Shown: one piece after another, positions 55,505-63,107 of the stretch | Position numbering within the stretch: position 1 is the stretch's first letter | Layout of the letters: the number at the start of each line of letters is the position of its first letter | NCBI RefSeq assembly: GCF_024137025.1 | Contig: NZ_JAMYJR010000041.1 | Span: forward strand, 124,001-188,000 | Length of the DNA: 64,000 bases | Direction: 5' to 3' | Source: Paractinoplanes aksuensis | Lineage (GTDB): Bacteria > Actinomycetota > Actinomycetes > Mycobacteriales > Micromonosporaceae | Translations under genes and position numbers: made by a program | Notes under the pieces: generated by a model | Told to the model about the DNA's origin: nothing | The model's input: the letters and a program-made list of their open reading frames with translations, nothing else | Databases searched by the model: none

Positions 55505-58372
55505 TTGAGACCGTTATCCGTACCGTCCGCAACCCGGCGGATGGGGGCGGCAGCCGCCGGCGTCGTCCTGCTCGCGTCACTCCTGCCCGCGCAGGCGCAG
55601 GCCGCACCGCTTCCCGGTGCCGTTTCCGGGGCGACCGACAGCAAGTCGCAGCGACGAGCCGACTACGACTCCCGCCAGAACCTGGCCGCCGCCGCGGCCG
55701 CCGCACCCACCGCCGCCCTGAGCCGCGCCGCCGTCCCGGCGCCCTCCGGCTCCGCGGTCAACACTTTGCGTGACTCCCTCGGCATCCAGGGCATCGTCGA
55801 CATCGACCGGGCGTCGGGCACCCCGCGCCGGGTGGCCAAGCTCGACGGGTTCCTGACCGGGCCCAGCAAGCAGAAGCCGACCAGGATCGCGCTCGACTAC
55901 GTCAAGGCCCACCCCGAGGTGTTCGGCCTCAGCGCGGCCGCGCTGGCCTCCCTCGAGCTGCGCCAGGACTACGTCGACATCGAGGGCACCCACCACCTGA
56001 GCTGGGTGCAGGTGGCCGACGGGGTGCCGGTCTTCGGCAACGGCCTGAAGGCCCACGTGGCCAAGGACGGCCGGCTCGTGCAGGTCGACGGGGCGCCGCT
56101 CAAGTCGCTGCCGTCGAGCGCCGGCGCGGCCAAGCTGTCGGCCACGGCCGCCCGCGCCACCGCGGTCAGGGACGTGTTCGGCACGTCCACCGCCAAGGTC
56201 ACCAGGACCGAGGGCGCCAAGACGGTGTTCGCCGACAACGGCAACGCCAAGAAGGTCTGGTTCCAGACCGCGTCGGGCCCGCGCCTGGCCTGGCAGACGA
56301 TCGTCGTCGACGAGGGCTACGTGCACGTCATCGACGCGACCAGCGGCGAGGTGCTCTACCGCCAGAGCACGGTGGCCAATGACAGCGCCGACGTGTGGAC
56401 CAACTACCCGGGCGCGGCCCGCGGTGGTCAGCAGAAGCCGGTCGACCTGAACGCCAAGGGCTGGCTGCCCGACAACGCGCGCATGCTCAGCGGCAACGTC
56501 GCCCACGTCTACTCCGACGTGAACGACAACGACCTGCCCGACGCGTCCGAAGAGGTCGGTCCGTCCGGCCTGCGCAAGTGGAACTACCCCTTCGTCGACT
56601 TCAACGACGAGGTCGGTGGCCTCTGCTCCGACGCGTACCCGTGCTCGTGGGACCCGGAGACCCCGAACTCGTGGCAGACCAACCGCAAGCAGAACGCGGT
56701 GCAGCTGTTCACGTTCCTGGGCACCTTCCACGACCACCTGAAGGCCGGCCCGATCGGCTTCACCCGGGCCGCCGGCAACTTCGAGGCGCGCGACGGCGAC
56801 GCCGTGCAGGGCCAGGCCATGGACGGCGCGAACACCGCGGACGGCCTGCCCGACCCGAACCACGTCGACAACGCCAACATGAACACCCCGCCCGACGGCA
56901 TCCCGCCGGTCATGCAGATGTACCTGCTGAGCCCGGGTCCCGCCTCGGTCGCCGCCAACACCGGTGACGAGGCCGACGTGGTGTTCCACGAGTACACCCA
57001 CGGCCTGTCCAACCGCCTGGTCGTCGACGCGGCCGGCAACTCGACCCTGAGCAACCAGCAGGGCGGCTCGATGGGTGAGGCCTGGAGCGACTTCTACGCC
57101 TGGGACTACCTGGTGGCCAAGGGTCTCGAGAAGGACACCGCCAAGCCGGGCGAGGTGCTGATCGGCAAGTACTGGACCGCGGGCGGCACGATCCGCTACG
57201 AGGCCCTGGACTGCCCCGTCGGCTCGACCTCGGCGGCCTGCCCGGGCACCCCGGGCGCGGGACCCGGCGGGTTCACGTACGGCGACTACGGCAAGATCTA
57301 CGGCGGTGGCCCCGAGGTGCACGCCGACGGCGAGATCTGGGCCCAGACCCTGTGGGACCTGCGCACGGCGATCGGCAGCAAGAGCTCGCAGTCGCTGGTG
57401 ACGCGGGGCATGGAGCTCTCCCCGGCCAACCCGTCCTTCCTGGACATGCGCAACTCGATCCTGGCCGCGGACCGGGTCGTCAACAACGGCAAGAACGCCA
57501 AGGCCATCTGGAAGGTCTTCGCCAAGCGGGGCATGGGCTACTTCGCCGCCTCGATCGACGGCGACGACGCCCAGCCGGTCGAGGACTTCTCGCTGCCGCC
57601 GTCGGCCAACACCCCGCGCGGCACCCTGAAGGGCAAGGCCACCGACGCCGACACCGGCGCCGCCGTGGCCGGGCTGACCGTCGCCTTCGGCGGCCACGCC
57701 TCCGGCTTCGCCGGTGACTACCGGGCCACCACGGCCGCCGACGGCTCGTACTCGATCTCGGGCATCATCCCGGGCACGTACGCCAAGGTGTTCGCGCGCG
57801 GTTCGGGCTACGACATCGTGGTCAAGACGCTGTCGATCAACTCGGGCACCAAGACCGAGAACTGGTCGGTCCGCAAGGACTGGGCCGCCTCCTCGGGCGG
57901 GGCCGGGATCGTCAGCTTCACCGGGCCCGACTACACGCCGTTCGGCTGTGGCCCGGCCCAGTTGATCGACCAGTCGCAGATCTCGGGCTGGGGCTCGGAC
58001 GTCGCGCCCGAGGGCGTGAACGCCGTGATCCGGCTCTCGGGCGCGGTCGACGTGTCCGAACTGGTGATCAACCCGTCGGCCACCTGTGGTGACGACGAGA
58101 CCGCCTCGACCGGTGGCTACCGCGTCGAGACCTCGGTCGACGGCACGACCTGGGCCGTGGCCGCGAGCGGCAGCTTCCCGAACGGCACCGTCACCCCGAC
58201 CCCGGTCGCGCTGGCCGCGGGCACGGGCGACGGCATCCAGTTCGTCCGCTACACGATGCTGACCACGCAGGGTCAGGACGCGGGCCTCTGCCCGGCCGGC
58301 CAGCCGCCGACCGTCAGCGGTTGCGTGTTCCAGGACAGCACCGAGCTGGCGGTCTACGGACCGGCGGCGTAA
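55505..58372 (+). CDS. secreted M36 (fungalysin) metalloprotease with C-terminal domains
   Basis: A zinc metalloprotease of about 955 residues exported by a Sec signal peptide (MGAAAAGVVLLASLLPAQAQA). A propeptide (FTP/PepSY-like, about 60-290) precedes the catalytic domain. The zinc site is H495-E496-x-x-H499 in VVFHEYTHGLSN, with the third ligand E525 in GGSMGEAWSD. After about 690 come a carboxypeptidase-regulatory-like repeat (GTLKGKATDADTGAAVAGLT) and a discoidin-like end. The start is uncertain: TTG 55505 has GAGAGGGG upstream; ATG 55541 or an earlier TTG are alternatives. A strong terminator follows. Confidence 0.9.
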   Translation: MRPLSVPSATRRMGAAAAGVVLLASLLPAQAQAAPLPGAVSGATDSKSQRRADYDSRQNLAAAAAAAPTAALSRAAVPAPSGSAVNTLRDSLGIQGIVDIDRASGTPRRVAKLDGFLTGPSKQKPTRIALDYVKAHPEVFGLSAAALASLELRQDYVDIEGTHHLSWVQVADGVPVFGNGLKAHVAKDGRLVQVDGAPLKSLPSSAGAAKLSATAARATAVRDVFGTSTAKVTRTEGAKTVFADNGNAKKVWFQTASGPRLAWQTIVVDEGYVHVIDATSGEVLYRQSTVANDSADVWTNYPGAARGGQQKPVDLNAKGWLPDNARMLSGNVAHVYSDVNDNDLPDASEEVGPSGLRKWNYPFVDFNDEVGGLCSDAYPCSWDPETPNSWQTNRKQNAVQLFTFLGTFHDHLKAGPIGFTRAAGNFEARDGDAVQGQAMDGANTADGLPDPNHVDNANMNTPPDGIPPVMQMYLLSPGPASVAANTGDEADVVFHEYTHGLSNRLVVDAAGNSTLSNQQGGSMGEAWSDFYAWDYLVAKGLEKDTAKPGEVLIGKYWTAGGTIRYEALDCPVGSTSAACPGTPGAGPGGFTYGDYGKIYGGGPEVHADGEIWAQTLWDLRTAIGSKSSQSLVTRGMELSPANPSFLDMRNSILAADRVVNNGKNAKAIWKVFAKRGMGYFAASIDGDDAQPVEDFSLPPSANTPRGTLKGKATDADTGAAVAGLTVAFGGHASGFAGDYRATTAADGSYSISGIIPGTYAKVFARGSGYDIVVKTLSINSGTKTENWSVRKDWAASSGGAGIVSFTGPDYTPFGCGPAQLIDQSQISGWGSDVAPEGVNAVIRLSGAVDVSELVINPSATCGDDETASTGGYRVETSVDGTTWAVAASGSFPNGTVTPTPVALAAGTGDGIQFVRYTMLTTQGQDAGLCPAGQPPTVSGCVFQDSTELAVYGPAA

Positions 58373-58378
58373 CGCTCG

Positions 58379-58414
58379 GATACCGGTCGCCGTCACCCGG
58401 CGGCGACCGGTATC
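58379..58414 (+). terminator. Rho-independent terminator after the M36 protease gene
   Basis: Perfect 14-bp stem GATACCGGTCGCCG (58379-58392) with CGGCGACCGGTATC (58401-58414), 8-base loop, no T-run. Its right arm overlaps the -10 box of the leuS leader. Confidence 0.8.
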
Positions 58415-58416
58415 AT
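58411..58416 (+). promoter_or_regulatory. possible -10 box of the leuS leader transcript
   Basis: TATCAT ends 7 bases before the leader-peptide ATG (58424), the usual distance from -10 to the first transcribed base. The leader peptide would then be read from a leaderless message. No good -35 box is visible. Confidence 0.35.
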
Positions 58417-58423
58417 GCAATCC

Positions 58424-58474
58424 ATGGCTCGGCGTTTCCTGCTTCTTAGCCGGCCGTGCTGCCCCCGCATCTAG
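58424..58474 (+). CDS. leucine leader peptide upstream of leuS
   Basis: A 16-codon frame, MARRFLLLSRPCCPRI then TAG. It contains three consecutive Leu codons, CTG-CTT-CTT (58439-58447); CTT is rare in this GC-rich genome, as befits a stalling site. It is followed by a 9-bp stem and then a terminator with a T6 run before the leuS start. This is the classical layout of ribosome-mediated attenuation, in which low Leu-tRNA stalls the ribosome and lets transcription reach leuS. The assignment is by inspection only. Two adjacent Cys codons are also present, so a cysteine signal is a weaker alternative. Confidence 0.7.
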   Translation: MARRFLLLSRPCCPRI

Positions 58475-58514
58475 CGGAACAGCACGGCGACCCCTCCTGC
58501 GTGAGGGGTTTTTT
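58453..58514 (+). promoter_or_regulatory. leuS attenuator: leader stem and Rho-independent terminator
   Basis: Stem 1: GCCGTGCTG (58453-58461) pairs with CAGCACGGC (58480-58488); its 5' arm begins six bases after the last Leu codon, inside the footprint of a stalled ribosome. Terminator: CCCCTC (58491-58496) with GAGGGG (58503-58508) and then six T (58509-58514), 35 bases before the leuS ATG. I cannot draw a convincing antiterminator by eye. Confidence 0.7.
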
Positions 58515-58549
58515 CATGCCCAGCCACCCTAAGGACGGATGCCGAGACC

Positions 58550-61351
58550 ATGAGCGAGTCAGAGACCCCGAAGTTCCGTTACACCGCCGCGCTGGCCAAC
58601 GAGATCGAGCCGCGCTGGCAGGCCTACTGGGCCGAGAACGGGACCTTCCAGGCGCCCAACCCGGCCGGTGAGCTGGCCGACCCTGCGCACCCGCGGGCCG
58701 GGGCGCCCAAGCTGCACGTCCAGGACATGTTCCCGTACCCGTCGGGTGCGGGCCTGCACGTCGGCCACCCGCTCGGCTACATCGGCACCGACAGCTACAC
58801 CCGCTACAAGCGGATGGCCGGCTTCAACGTGCTGCACCCGATGGGCTTCGACGCGTTCGGACTGCCCGCCGAGCAGTACGCGGTGCAGACCGGCACCCAC
58901 CCGGCCGTGACCACGGCGGCCAACGTCGAGCGTTACAAGAATCAGCTGCGCCGCCTGGGCCTGGCCTACGACGACCGCCGTTCCTTCTCGACCACCGACC
59001 CGGACTACTACCGGTGGACGCAGTGGATCTTCCTGCAGGTCTTCAACTCCTGGTACGACCCCGCGGTGCGCAAGGCCCGCCCGATCGACACGCTGATCTC
59101 GGCGTACGCGGAAGGATCGAAGCCCACCCCGGACGGCCGGCCGTGGGGTGAGCTGTCCGCGGTCGAGCGGCGCAAGCTGATCGACGACCACCGCCTGGCC
59201 TACGTCAGCGAGGCGCCGGTCAACTGGTGTCCCGGCCTGGGCACGGTGCTGGCCAACGAAGAGGTCACGCCCGACGGGCGCAGCGAGCGCGGCAACTTCC
59301 CGGTCTTCCAGCGCAGCCTGAAGCAGTGGATGATGCGGATCACCGCGTTCGGTGACCGCCTGGTCGAGGACCTGGACACCCTGGACTGGCCGGAGCCGGT
59401 CAAGCTGATGCAGCGCAACTGGATCGGCCGCTCGCGGGGCGCCCACGTCGACTTCGCGGTCGGGGCCGACAAGATCACCGTCTTCACCACGCGGCCGGAC
59501 ACGCTGTTCGGCGCGACCTACATGGTGCTGGCCCCCGAGCACGCGCTGGTCGACACCATCGTGCCGGCAGCCTGGCCCGCCGGGACGAACGCCAAGTGGA
59601 CCGGCGGCGCCGGCTCCCCGGCCGCGGCCGTTGCCGCGTACCGGGCGGAAGCCGCGGCCAAGACCGACGAGCAGCGCACCGAGGGCAAGGACAAGACCGG
59701 CGTCTTCACCGGCGCGTACGCCACCAACCCGGTCAACGGCAAAGAGGTCCCGGTCTTCATCGCCGACTACGTGCTGGCCGGCTACGGCACCGGCGCGATC
59801 ATGGCGGTGCCCGGCCAGGACACCCGCGACTGGGAGTTCGCCGAGGTCTTCGAGCTGCCGATCATCCGTACGGTCCGGGCCCCCGAAGGTTTCGAGGGCG
59901 CGTTCACCGGCGACGACGTGGCCATCAACAGCGACTGGCTGGACGGTATGGGCGTCGTCGACGCCAAGGCGGCCATGATCAGCTGGCTGGAGCAGCACGG
60001 CCACGGCAAGGGCGCGACCACGTTCCGCCTGCGCGACTGGCTGTTCAGCCGGCAGCGCTACTGGGGCGAGCCGTTCCCGATCGTCTACGACGAGACCGGC
60101 CTGCCCGTCGCGCTGCCCGAGTCGATGCTGCCGGTCGTGCTGCCCGACGTCGACGACTTCTCGCCGCGCACCTTCGACGCCGACGACGCCGACAGCGAGC
60201 CCGAGACCCCGCTGTCGCGCAAGAAGGACTGGGTCAACGTCGAGCTGGACCTGGGTGACGGTCTGAAGACGTACACCCGCGAGACCAACACGATGCCGCA
60301 GTGGGCCGGTTCGTGCTGGTACGAGCTGCGCTACCTGGACCCGAACAACGCCGAGCGCCTGGTCGACAAGGACAACGAGGCGTACTGGATGGGGCCGCAG
60401 CGCGACGGCGACTGCGGTGGCGTGGATCTGTACGTCGGTGGGGTGGAGCACGCTGTGCTGCACCTGCTGTACGCGCGGTTCTGGCACAAGGTGCTGTACG
60501 ACCTGGGGCACGTCTCGTCGTTCGAGCCGTTCCGGAAGCTGTTCAACCAGGGGTACATCCAGGCGTACGCCTACCGGGATGCCCGTGGGGTCATCGTGCC
60601 GGCCGAGGAGGTGACCGAGCGCGACGGGAAGTACCTGTTCGACGGCGTGGAGGTCATCCGCGAGTACGGCAAGATGGGCAAGTCGCTGAAGAACGTCGTC
60701 ACGCCGGATGAGATGTGTGAGCAGTACGGGGCGGACACGTTCCGCGTGTACGAGATGGCGATGGGTCCGCTGGACGTGTCGCGGCCGTGGGAGACGCGGG
60801 CCGTGGTGGGGTCGCAGCGTTTCCTGCAGCGGGTGTGGCGCCTGGTCGTCGACGAGGAGTCGGGTGCGGCCCGGGTCGGCGACGAGCCGCTGGAGCCTTC
60901 CGTCCGCAAGCACCTGCACCGCACGATCGCTGGGGTCACTGAAGACCTGGACGAGCTGCGGTTCAACACGGCCATTGCGAAGCTGATCGAGCTGACCAAC
61001 ACGCTGACGCCGCTGCCGTCTGTGTCGCGCGAGGCAGTGGAGCCGCTGGTGCTGATGCTGTCGCCGTTCGCGCCTCACCTGGCTGAGGAGCTGTGGGGGA
61101 AGCTGGGGCACTCGGGGTCGCTGGCTTATGCGGCGTTCCCCATCGCCGATCCGGAGCAGCTGAAGGCTGAGTCTGTTACTTACCCGGTGCAGGTGAACGG
61201 GAAGGTCAAGGCTCGCGTGGAAGTGGCGCCTACCGCCCCTGAGGCCGAGGTGCGGGCTGAGGCTTTGGCCGCGGTGGCTGAGGCTCTGGGCGGACGTGAG
61301 CCCAAGAAGGTCATCGTCGTCGCCGGCCGCCTGGTCAGTGTTGTGGTGTAA
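58550..61351 (+). CDS. leuS: leucyl-tRNA synthetase
   Basis: Class I aminoacyl-tRNA synthetase of 933 residues that charges tRNA(Leu). The HIGH motif is FPYPSGAGLHVGHPLGY, the tRNA-editing CP1 domain lies around VFTTRPDTLFGATYMV (the conserved T-rich editing pocket) and GTGAIMAVPGQDTRDWEF, and the KMSKS loop is YGKMGKSLKN (KMGKS variant). The C-terminal tail (VQVNGKVKARVEV) is complete. ATG 58550 lies behind a transcription attenuator with a leucine-rich leader peptide, so its expression probably responds to Leu-tRNA charging. Confidence 0.97.
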   Translation: MSESETPKFRYTAALANEIEPRWQAYWAENGTFQAPNPAGELADPAHPRAGAPKLHVQDMFPYPSGAGLHVGHPLGYIGTDSYTRYKRMAGFNVLHPMGFDAFGLPAEQYAVQTGTHPAVTTAANVERYKNQLRRLGLAYDDRRSFSTTDPDYYRWTQWIFLQVFNSWYDPAVRKARPIDTLISAYAEGSKPTPDGRPWGELSAVERRKLIDDHRLAYVSEAPVNWCPGLGTVLANEEVTPDGRSERGNFPVFQRSLKQWMMRITAFGDRLVEDLDTLDWPEPVKLMQRNWIGRSRGAHVDFAVGADKITVFTTRPDTLFGATYMVLAPEHALVDTIVPAAWPAGTNAKWTGGAGSPAAAVAAYRAEAAAKTDEQRTEGKDKTGVFTGAYATNPVNGKEVPVFIADYVLAGYGTGAIMAVPGQDTRDWEFAEVFELPIIRTVRAPEGFEGAFTGDDVAINSDWLDGMGVVDAKAAMISWLEQHGHGKGATTFRLRDWLFSRQRYWGEPFPIVYDETGLPVALPESMLPVVLPDVDDFSPRTFDADDADSEPETPLSRKKDWVNVELDLGDGLKTYTRETNTMPQWAGSCWYELRYLDPNNAERLVDKDNEAYWMGPQRDGDCGGVDLYVGGVEHAVLHLLYARFWHKVLYDLGHVSSFEPFRKLFNQGYIQAYAYRDARGVIVPAEEVTERDGKYLFDGVEVIREYGKMGKSLKNVVTPDEMCEQYGADTFRVYEMAMGPLDVSRPWETRAVVGSQRFLQRVWRLVVDEESGAARVGDEPLEPSVRKHLHRTIAGVTEDLDELRFNTAIAKLIELTNTLTPLPSVSREAVEPLVLMLSPFAPHLAEELWGKLGHSGSLAYAAFPIADPEQLKAESVTYPVQVNGKVKARVEVAPTAPEAEVRAEALAAVAEALGGREPKKVIVVAGRLVSVVV

Positions 61352-61355
61352 GACC

Positions 61356-61372
61356 CTGGGGCGCCGCCCCAG
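61356..61372. repeat. hairpin CTGGGGC-GCC-GCCCCAG after leuS
   Basis: A perfect 7-bp stem 4 bases after the leuS stop. There is no T-run, so it could be a weak terminator or an RNA-stabilising hairpin. Confidence 0.5.
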
Positions 61373-61419
61373 ACCCCGGCCATCGCTCGGAGATCTCTCT
61401 GGCGATGGTTGCGGTGGAG

Positions 61420-61553
61420 GGCTTGGGTGATCTCCTCGCGACGGCGGCCGTAGTGGATCGCAAAGAGAGGGAGGACGCAACCACACCCCGGTTGCGTCCT
61501 CCCTCTCTTCACGATGTGGCTTTGGCTGCCGTCGCGAGGAGATCACCCAAGCC
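61420..61553. repeat. 134-bp nested palindrome between leuS and the VTT gene
   Basis: Outer arms of 26 bp are perfect inverted repeats (61420-61445 starting GGCTTGGGTGATCTCC; 61528-61553). Inside them a second perfect 20-bp stem (61463-61482 starting AAGAGAGGGAGG; 61490-61509) closes a 7-base loop. The two arms are separated by about 17 bases of imperfect match. No open frame; function unknown. Confidence 0.85.
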
Positions 61554-61574
61554 TTAGGGGTGGGGGTATGGAAA

Positions 61575-61601
61575 AGCCCGCCGCACGGTGTGCGGCGGGC
61601 T
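61575..61601. terminator. bidirectional terminator between leuS and the VTT gene
   Basis: 12-bp perfect stem AGCCCGCCGCAC (61575-61586) with GTGCGGCGGGCT (61590-61601), loop GGT, with an A-run before it and a T-rich CCCTTTTCTT after it, so it can serve both convergent genes. Confidence 0.9.
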
Positions 61602-61614
61602 CCCTTTTCTTAGG

Positions 61615-62361
61615 TCAGGCGATGGCGGCGGCTGCTGCGGCCTTCTTGGCGGAGCGCTTCCACCACACGATGATGCTGGTGGTGAGGGTGAAGCCGATCA
61701 GGGCGGGAGCCAGGCTCAGCGGGCTCATCTCGCCGGGGCGCACCACTGCGGCGCCGATGACGGCGTAGCTGACGGCGGACGGGATGCTGGCCAGTGTGGT
61801 GCCCAGCAGGTAGCGCTTGCGGCAGACGCTGGTGGTGCCGTAGGCGTAGCCGACCAGGCCGAAGGGGGCCAGGGGGAGGAAGCGGACCAGCAGTACCGCG
61901 GAGAGGCCTCGGCGGTTCAGCCAGCCGTCCAGGCGCTCCAGTTTGCCGCCGGTGCGGGCGGACAGGGCGCCGCGGCCGACCCAGCGGCCGGCGTAATAGG
62001 TGGCGGCTGCGGCGATCACCGCGGCCGCCAGGGCCGTGGCGGCGCCGGTGGCGGCGCCCAGGACGGCGCCGCAGGCCAGGGTGATGGCTGTGCGGGGGAC
62101 GAGCACCGACAGGAGCAGGCCGCCGACCACGGCCATGACCACCGCGGCGGCGGGGCCGAGGCGGGCGAACTGGTCGGCGATGTCCTGCAAGGGCAGGACC
62201 GCGGCGGCTACGGCCACACCGGCCAGGACCGCGCCGAGGATGCCGAAACGGGTCAGACGCCGCTTCCAGCCCATCGACGTCGGGGTGTGCTGCGAGAGCT
62301 GAGGAACCTGAGGGTCCAGCGCGGGCTGTGCGCCCCGCGGGGCGATCAGGATGTCAGTCAT
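61615..62361 (-). CDS. TVP38/TMEM64 (VTT/DedA superfamily) membrane protein
   Basis: A 248-residue protein with about six membrane segments. The VTT signature is GAVLGAATGAATALAAAVIAA, then YYAGRWVGRG, followed by LLVRFLPLAPFGLVGYAYG. Family members move lipids (scramblases) or support envelope stress tolerance; the exact lipid is unknown. It is 35 bases downstream of gatD in the same direction, so the lipid II amidation genes may be co-transcribed with it. It ends at a strong bidirectional terminator. Confidence 0.85.
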   Translation of the reverse strand: MTDILIAPRGAQPALDPQVPQLSQHTPTSMGWKRRLTRFGILGAVLAGVAVAAAVLPLQDIADQFARLGPAAAVVMAVVGGLLLSVLVPRTAITLACGAVLGAATGAATALAAAVIAAAATYYAGRWVGRGALSARTGGKLERLDGWLNRRGLSAVLLVRFLPLAPFGLVGYAYGTTSVCRKRYLLGTTLASIPSAVSYAVIGAAVVRPGEMSPLSLAPALIGFTLTTSIIVWWKRSAKKAAAAAAIA

Positions 62362-62396
62362 GCAGGTTTACCGCCCAATGCTCGTCGAGGTCAGGG

Positions 62397-63107
62397 TCAG
62401 GCGCCGGCAGCCGCGAGTCGTTCGGCTCGAAGCTTGTCGGGCCAGGTGTCGTCAACAGGGGGAAGACTATCCGCGCCGGTGGCCCAACGCAGTAGCAGAT
62501 CGGCTATAGCTGGGTTGCGAGCGAGCGCGGGGCCGTGGGAGTACGTCCCGAGAATCTTCCCGTGCCATGCTCCCTCGGTTTGCCCGTCATTGCCAATGCC
62601 GGCGGTCACCCGGGCCAGTGGGGCGACGCCCGGGCCCAGGTGGGTGCGGCCGCCGTGGTTCTCGAAACCGCTCAGCGGGGGCAGGCCCAGCCGGGGGTCG
62701 ATGTCGCCGCGGATCTCGCCCACGGCGCGGGTCTCGCCCCGGTCGGAGTGCAGGTCGAGCAGGCCCAGCCCGGGGCATTTCGTCCCCTTGGCGAAGAACG
62801 AGTGACCGAACAACTGGTAACCCGCGCAGATGGCCAGCACCGCCGCGCCCTGGTTGACGGCGCGGTGCAGGCCGCCGTCGTTGATCAGGCGCTGGGCGGC
62901 CAGGGCCTGCGGGCCGTCCTCGCCGCCGCCGATCAGGTAGATGTCCGCCGTCGAGGGCATGGGCTGGTCGGAGCGCACCGAGTACGTCTCGACCGGGATG
63001 CCGCGGATGGCCGCCCGGCGGGCCAGGATGAGCAGGTTGCCGCGGTCGCCGTAGGTCGACAGCAGGTCCGGAAAGATCCAGACGATTCTGAGGGCCTCAG
63101 TTGACAC
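62397..63107 (-). CDS. gatD: lipid II isoglutaminyl synthase, glutaminase subunit GatD
   Basis: A 236-residue class I glutamine amidotransferase-like subunit that releases ammonia from glutamine for amidation of the D-glutamate of lipid II by MurT. The nucleophile is C94 in LAICAGYQLFG (the residue number agrees with the S. aureus enzyme as I recall it) and the catalytic His is H191 in GTYSHGP. The CAGYQ elbow is the cobyric-acid-synthase-type. It overlaps the end of murT by 11 bases, so translation is coupled. Confidence 0.95.
   Translation of the reverse strand: MSTEALRIVWIFPDLLSTYGDRGNLLILARRAAIRGIPVETYSVRSDQPMPSTADIYLIGGGEDGPQALAAQRLINDGGLHRAVNQGAAVLAICAGYQLFGHSFFAKGTKCPGLGLLDLHSDRGETRAVGEIRGDIDPRLGLPPLSGFENHGGRTHLGPGVAPLARVTAGIGNDGQTEGAWHGKILGTYSHGPALARNPAIADLLLRWATGADSLPPVDDTWPDKLRAERLAAAGA

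Noticed and set aside
58373..58549. T-box riboswitch before leuS
   Set aside because: I could not find a specifier loop or the conserved T-box bulge; a leader peptide with Leu codons explains the terminator better.
58559..61546. 995-codon open frame on the minus strand
   Set aside because: Antisense of leuS; Arg/Val/Gly-rich translation without any recognisable domain, and it runs into the nested palindrome.
61615..62361. Start of the VTT protein further downstream at the second Met (residue 30)
   Set aside because: Possible, but the first ATG gives a coherent soluble N-terminus and there is no better RBS at the second.
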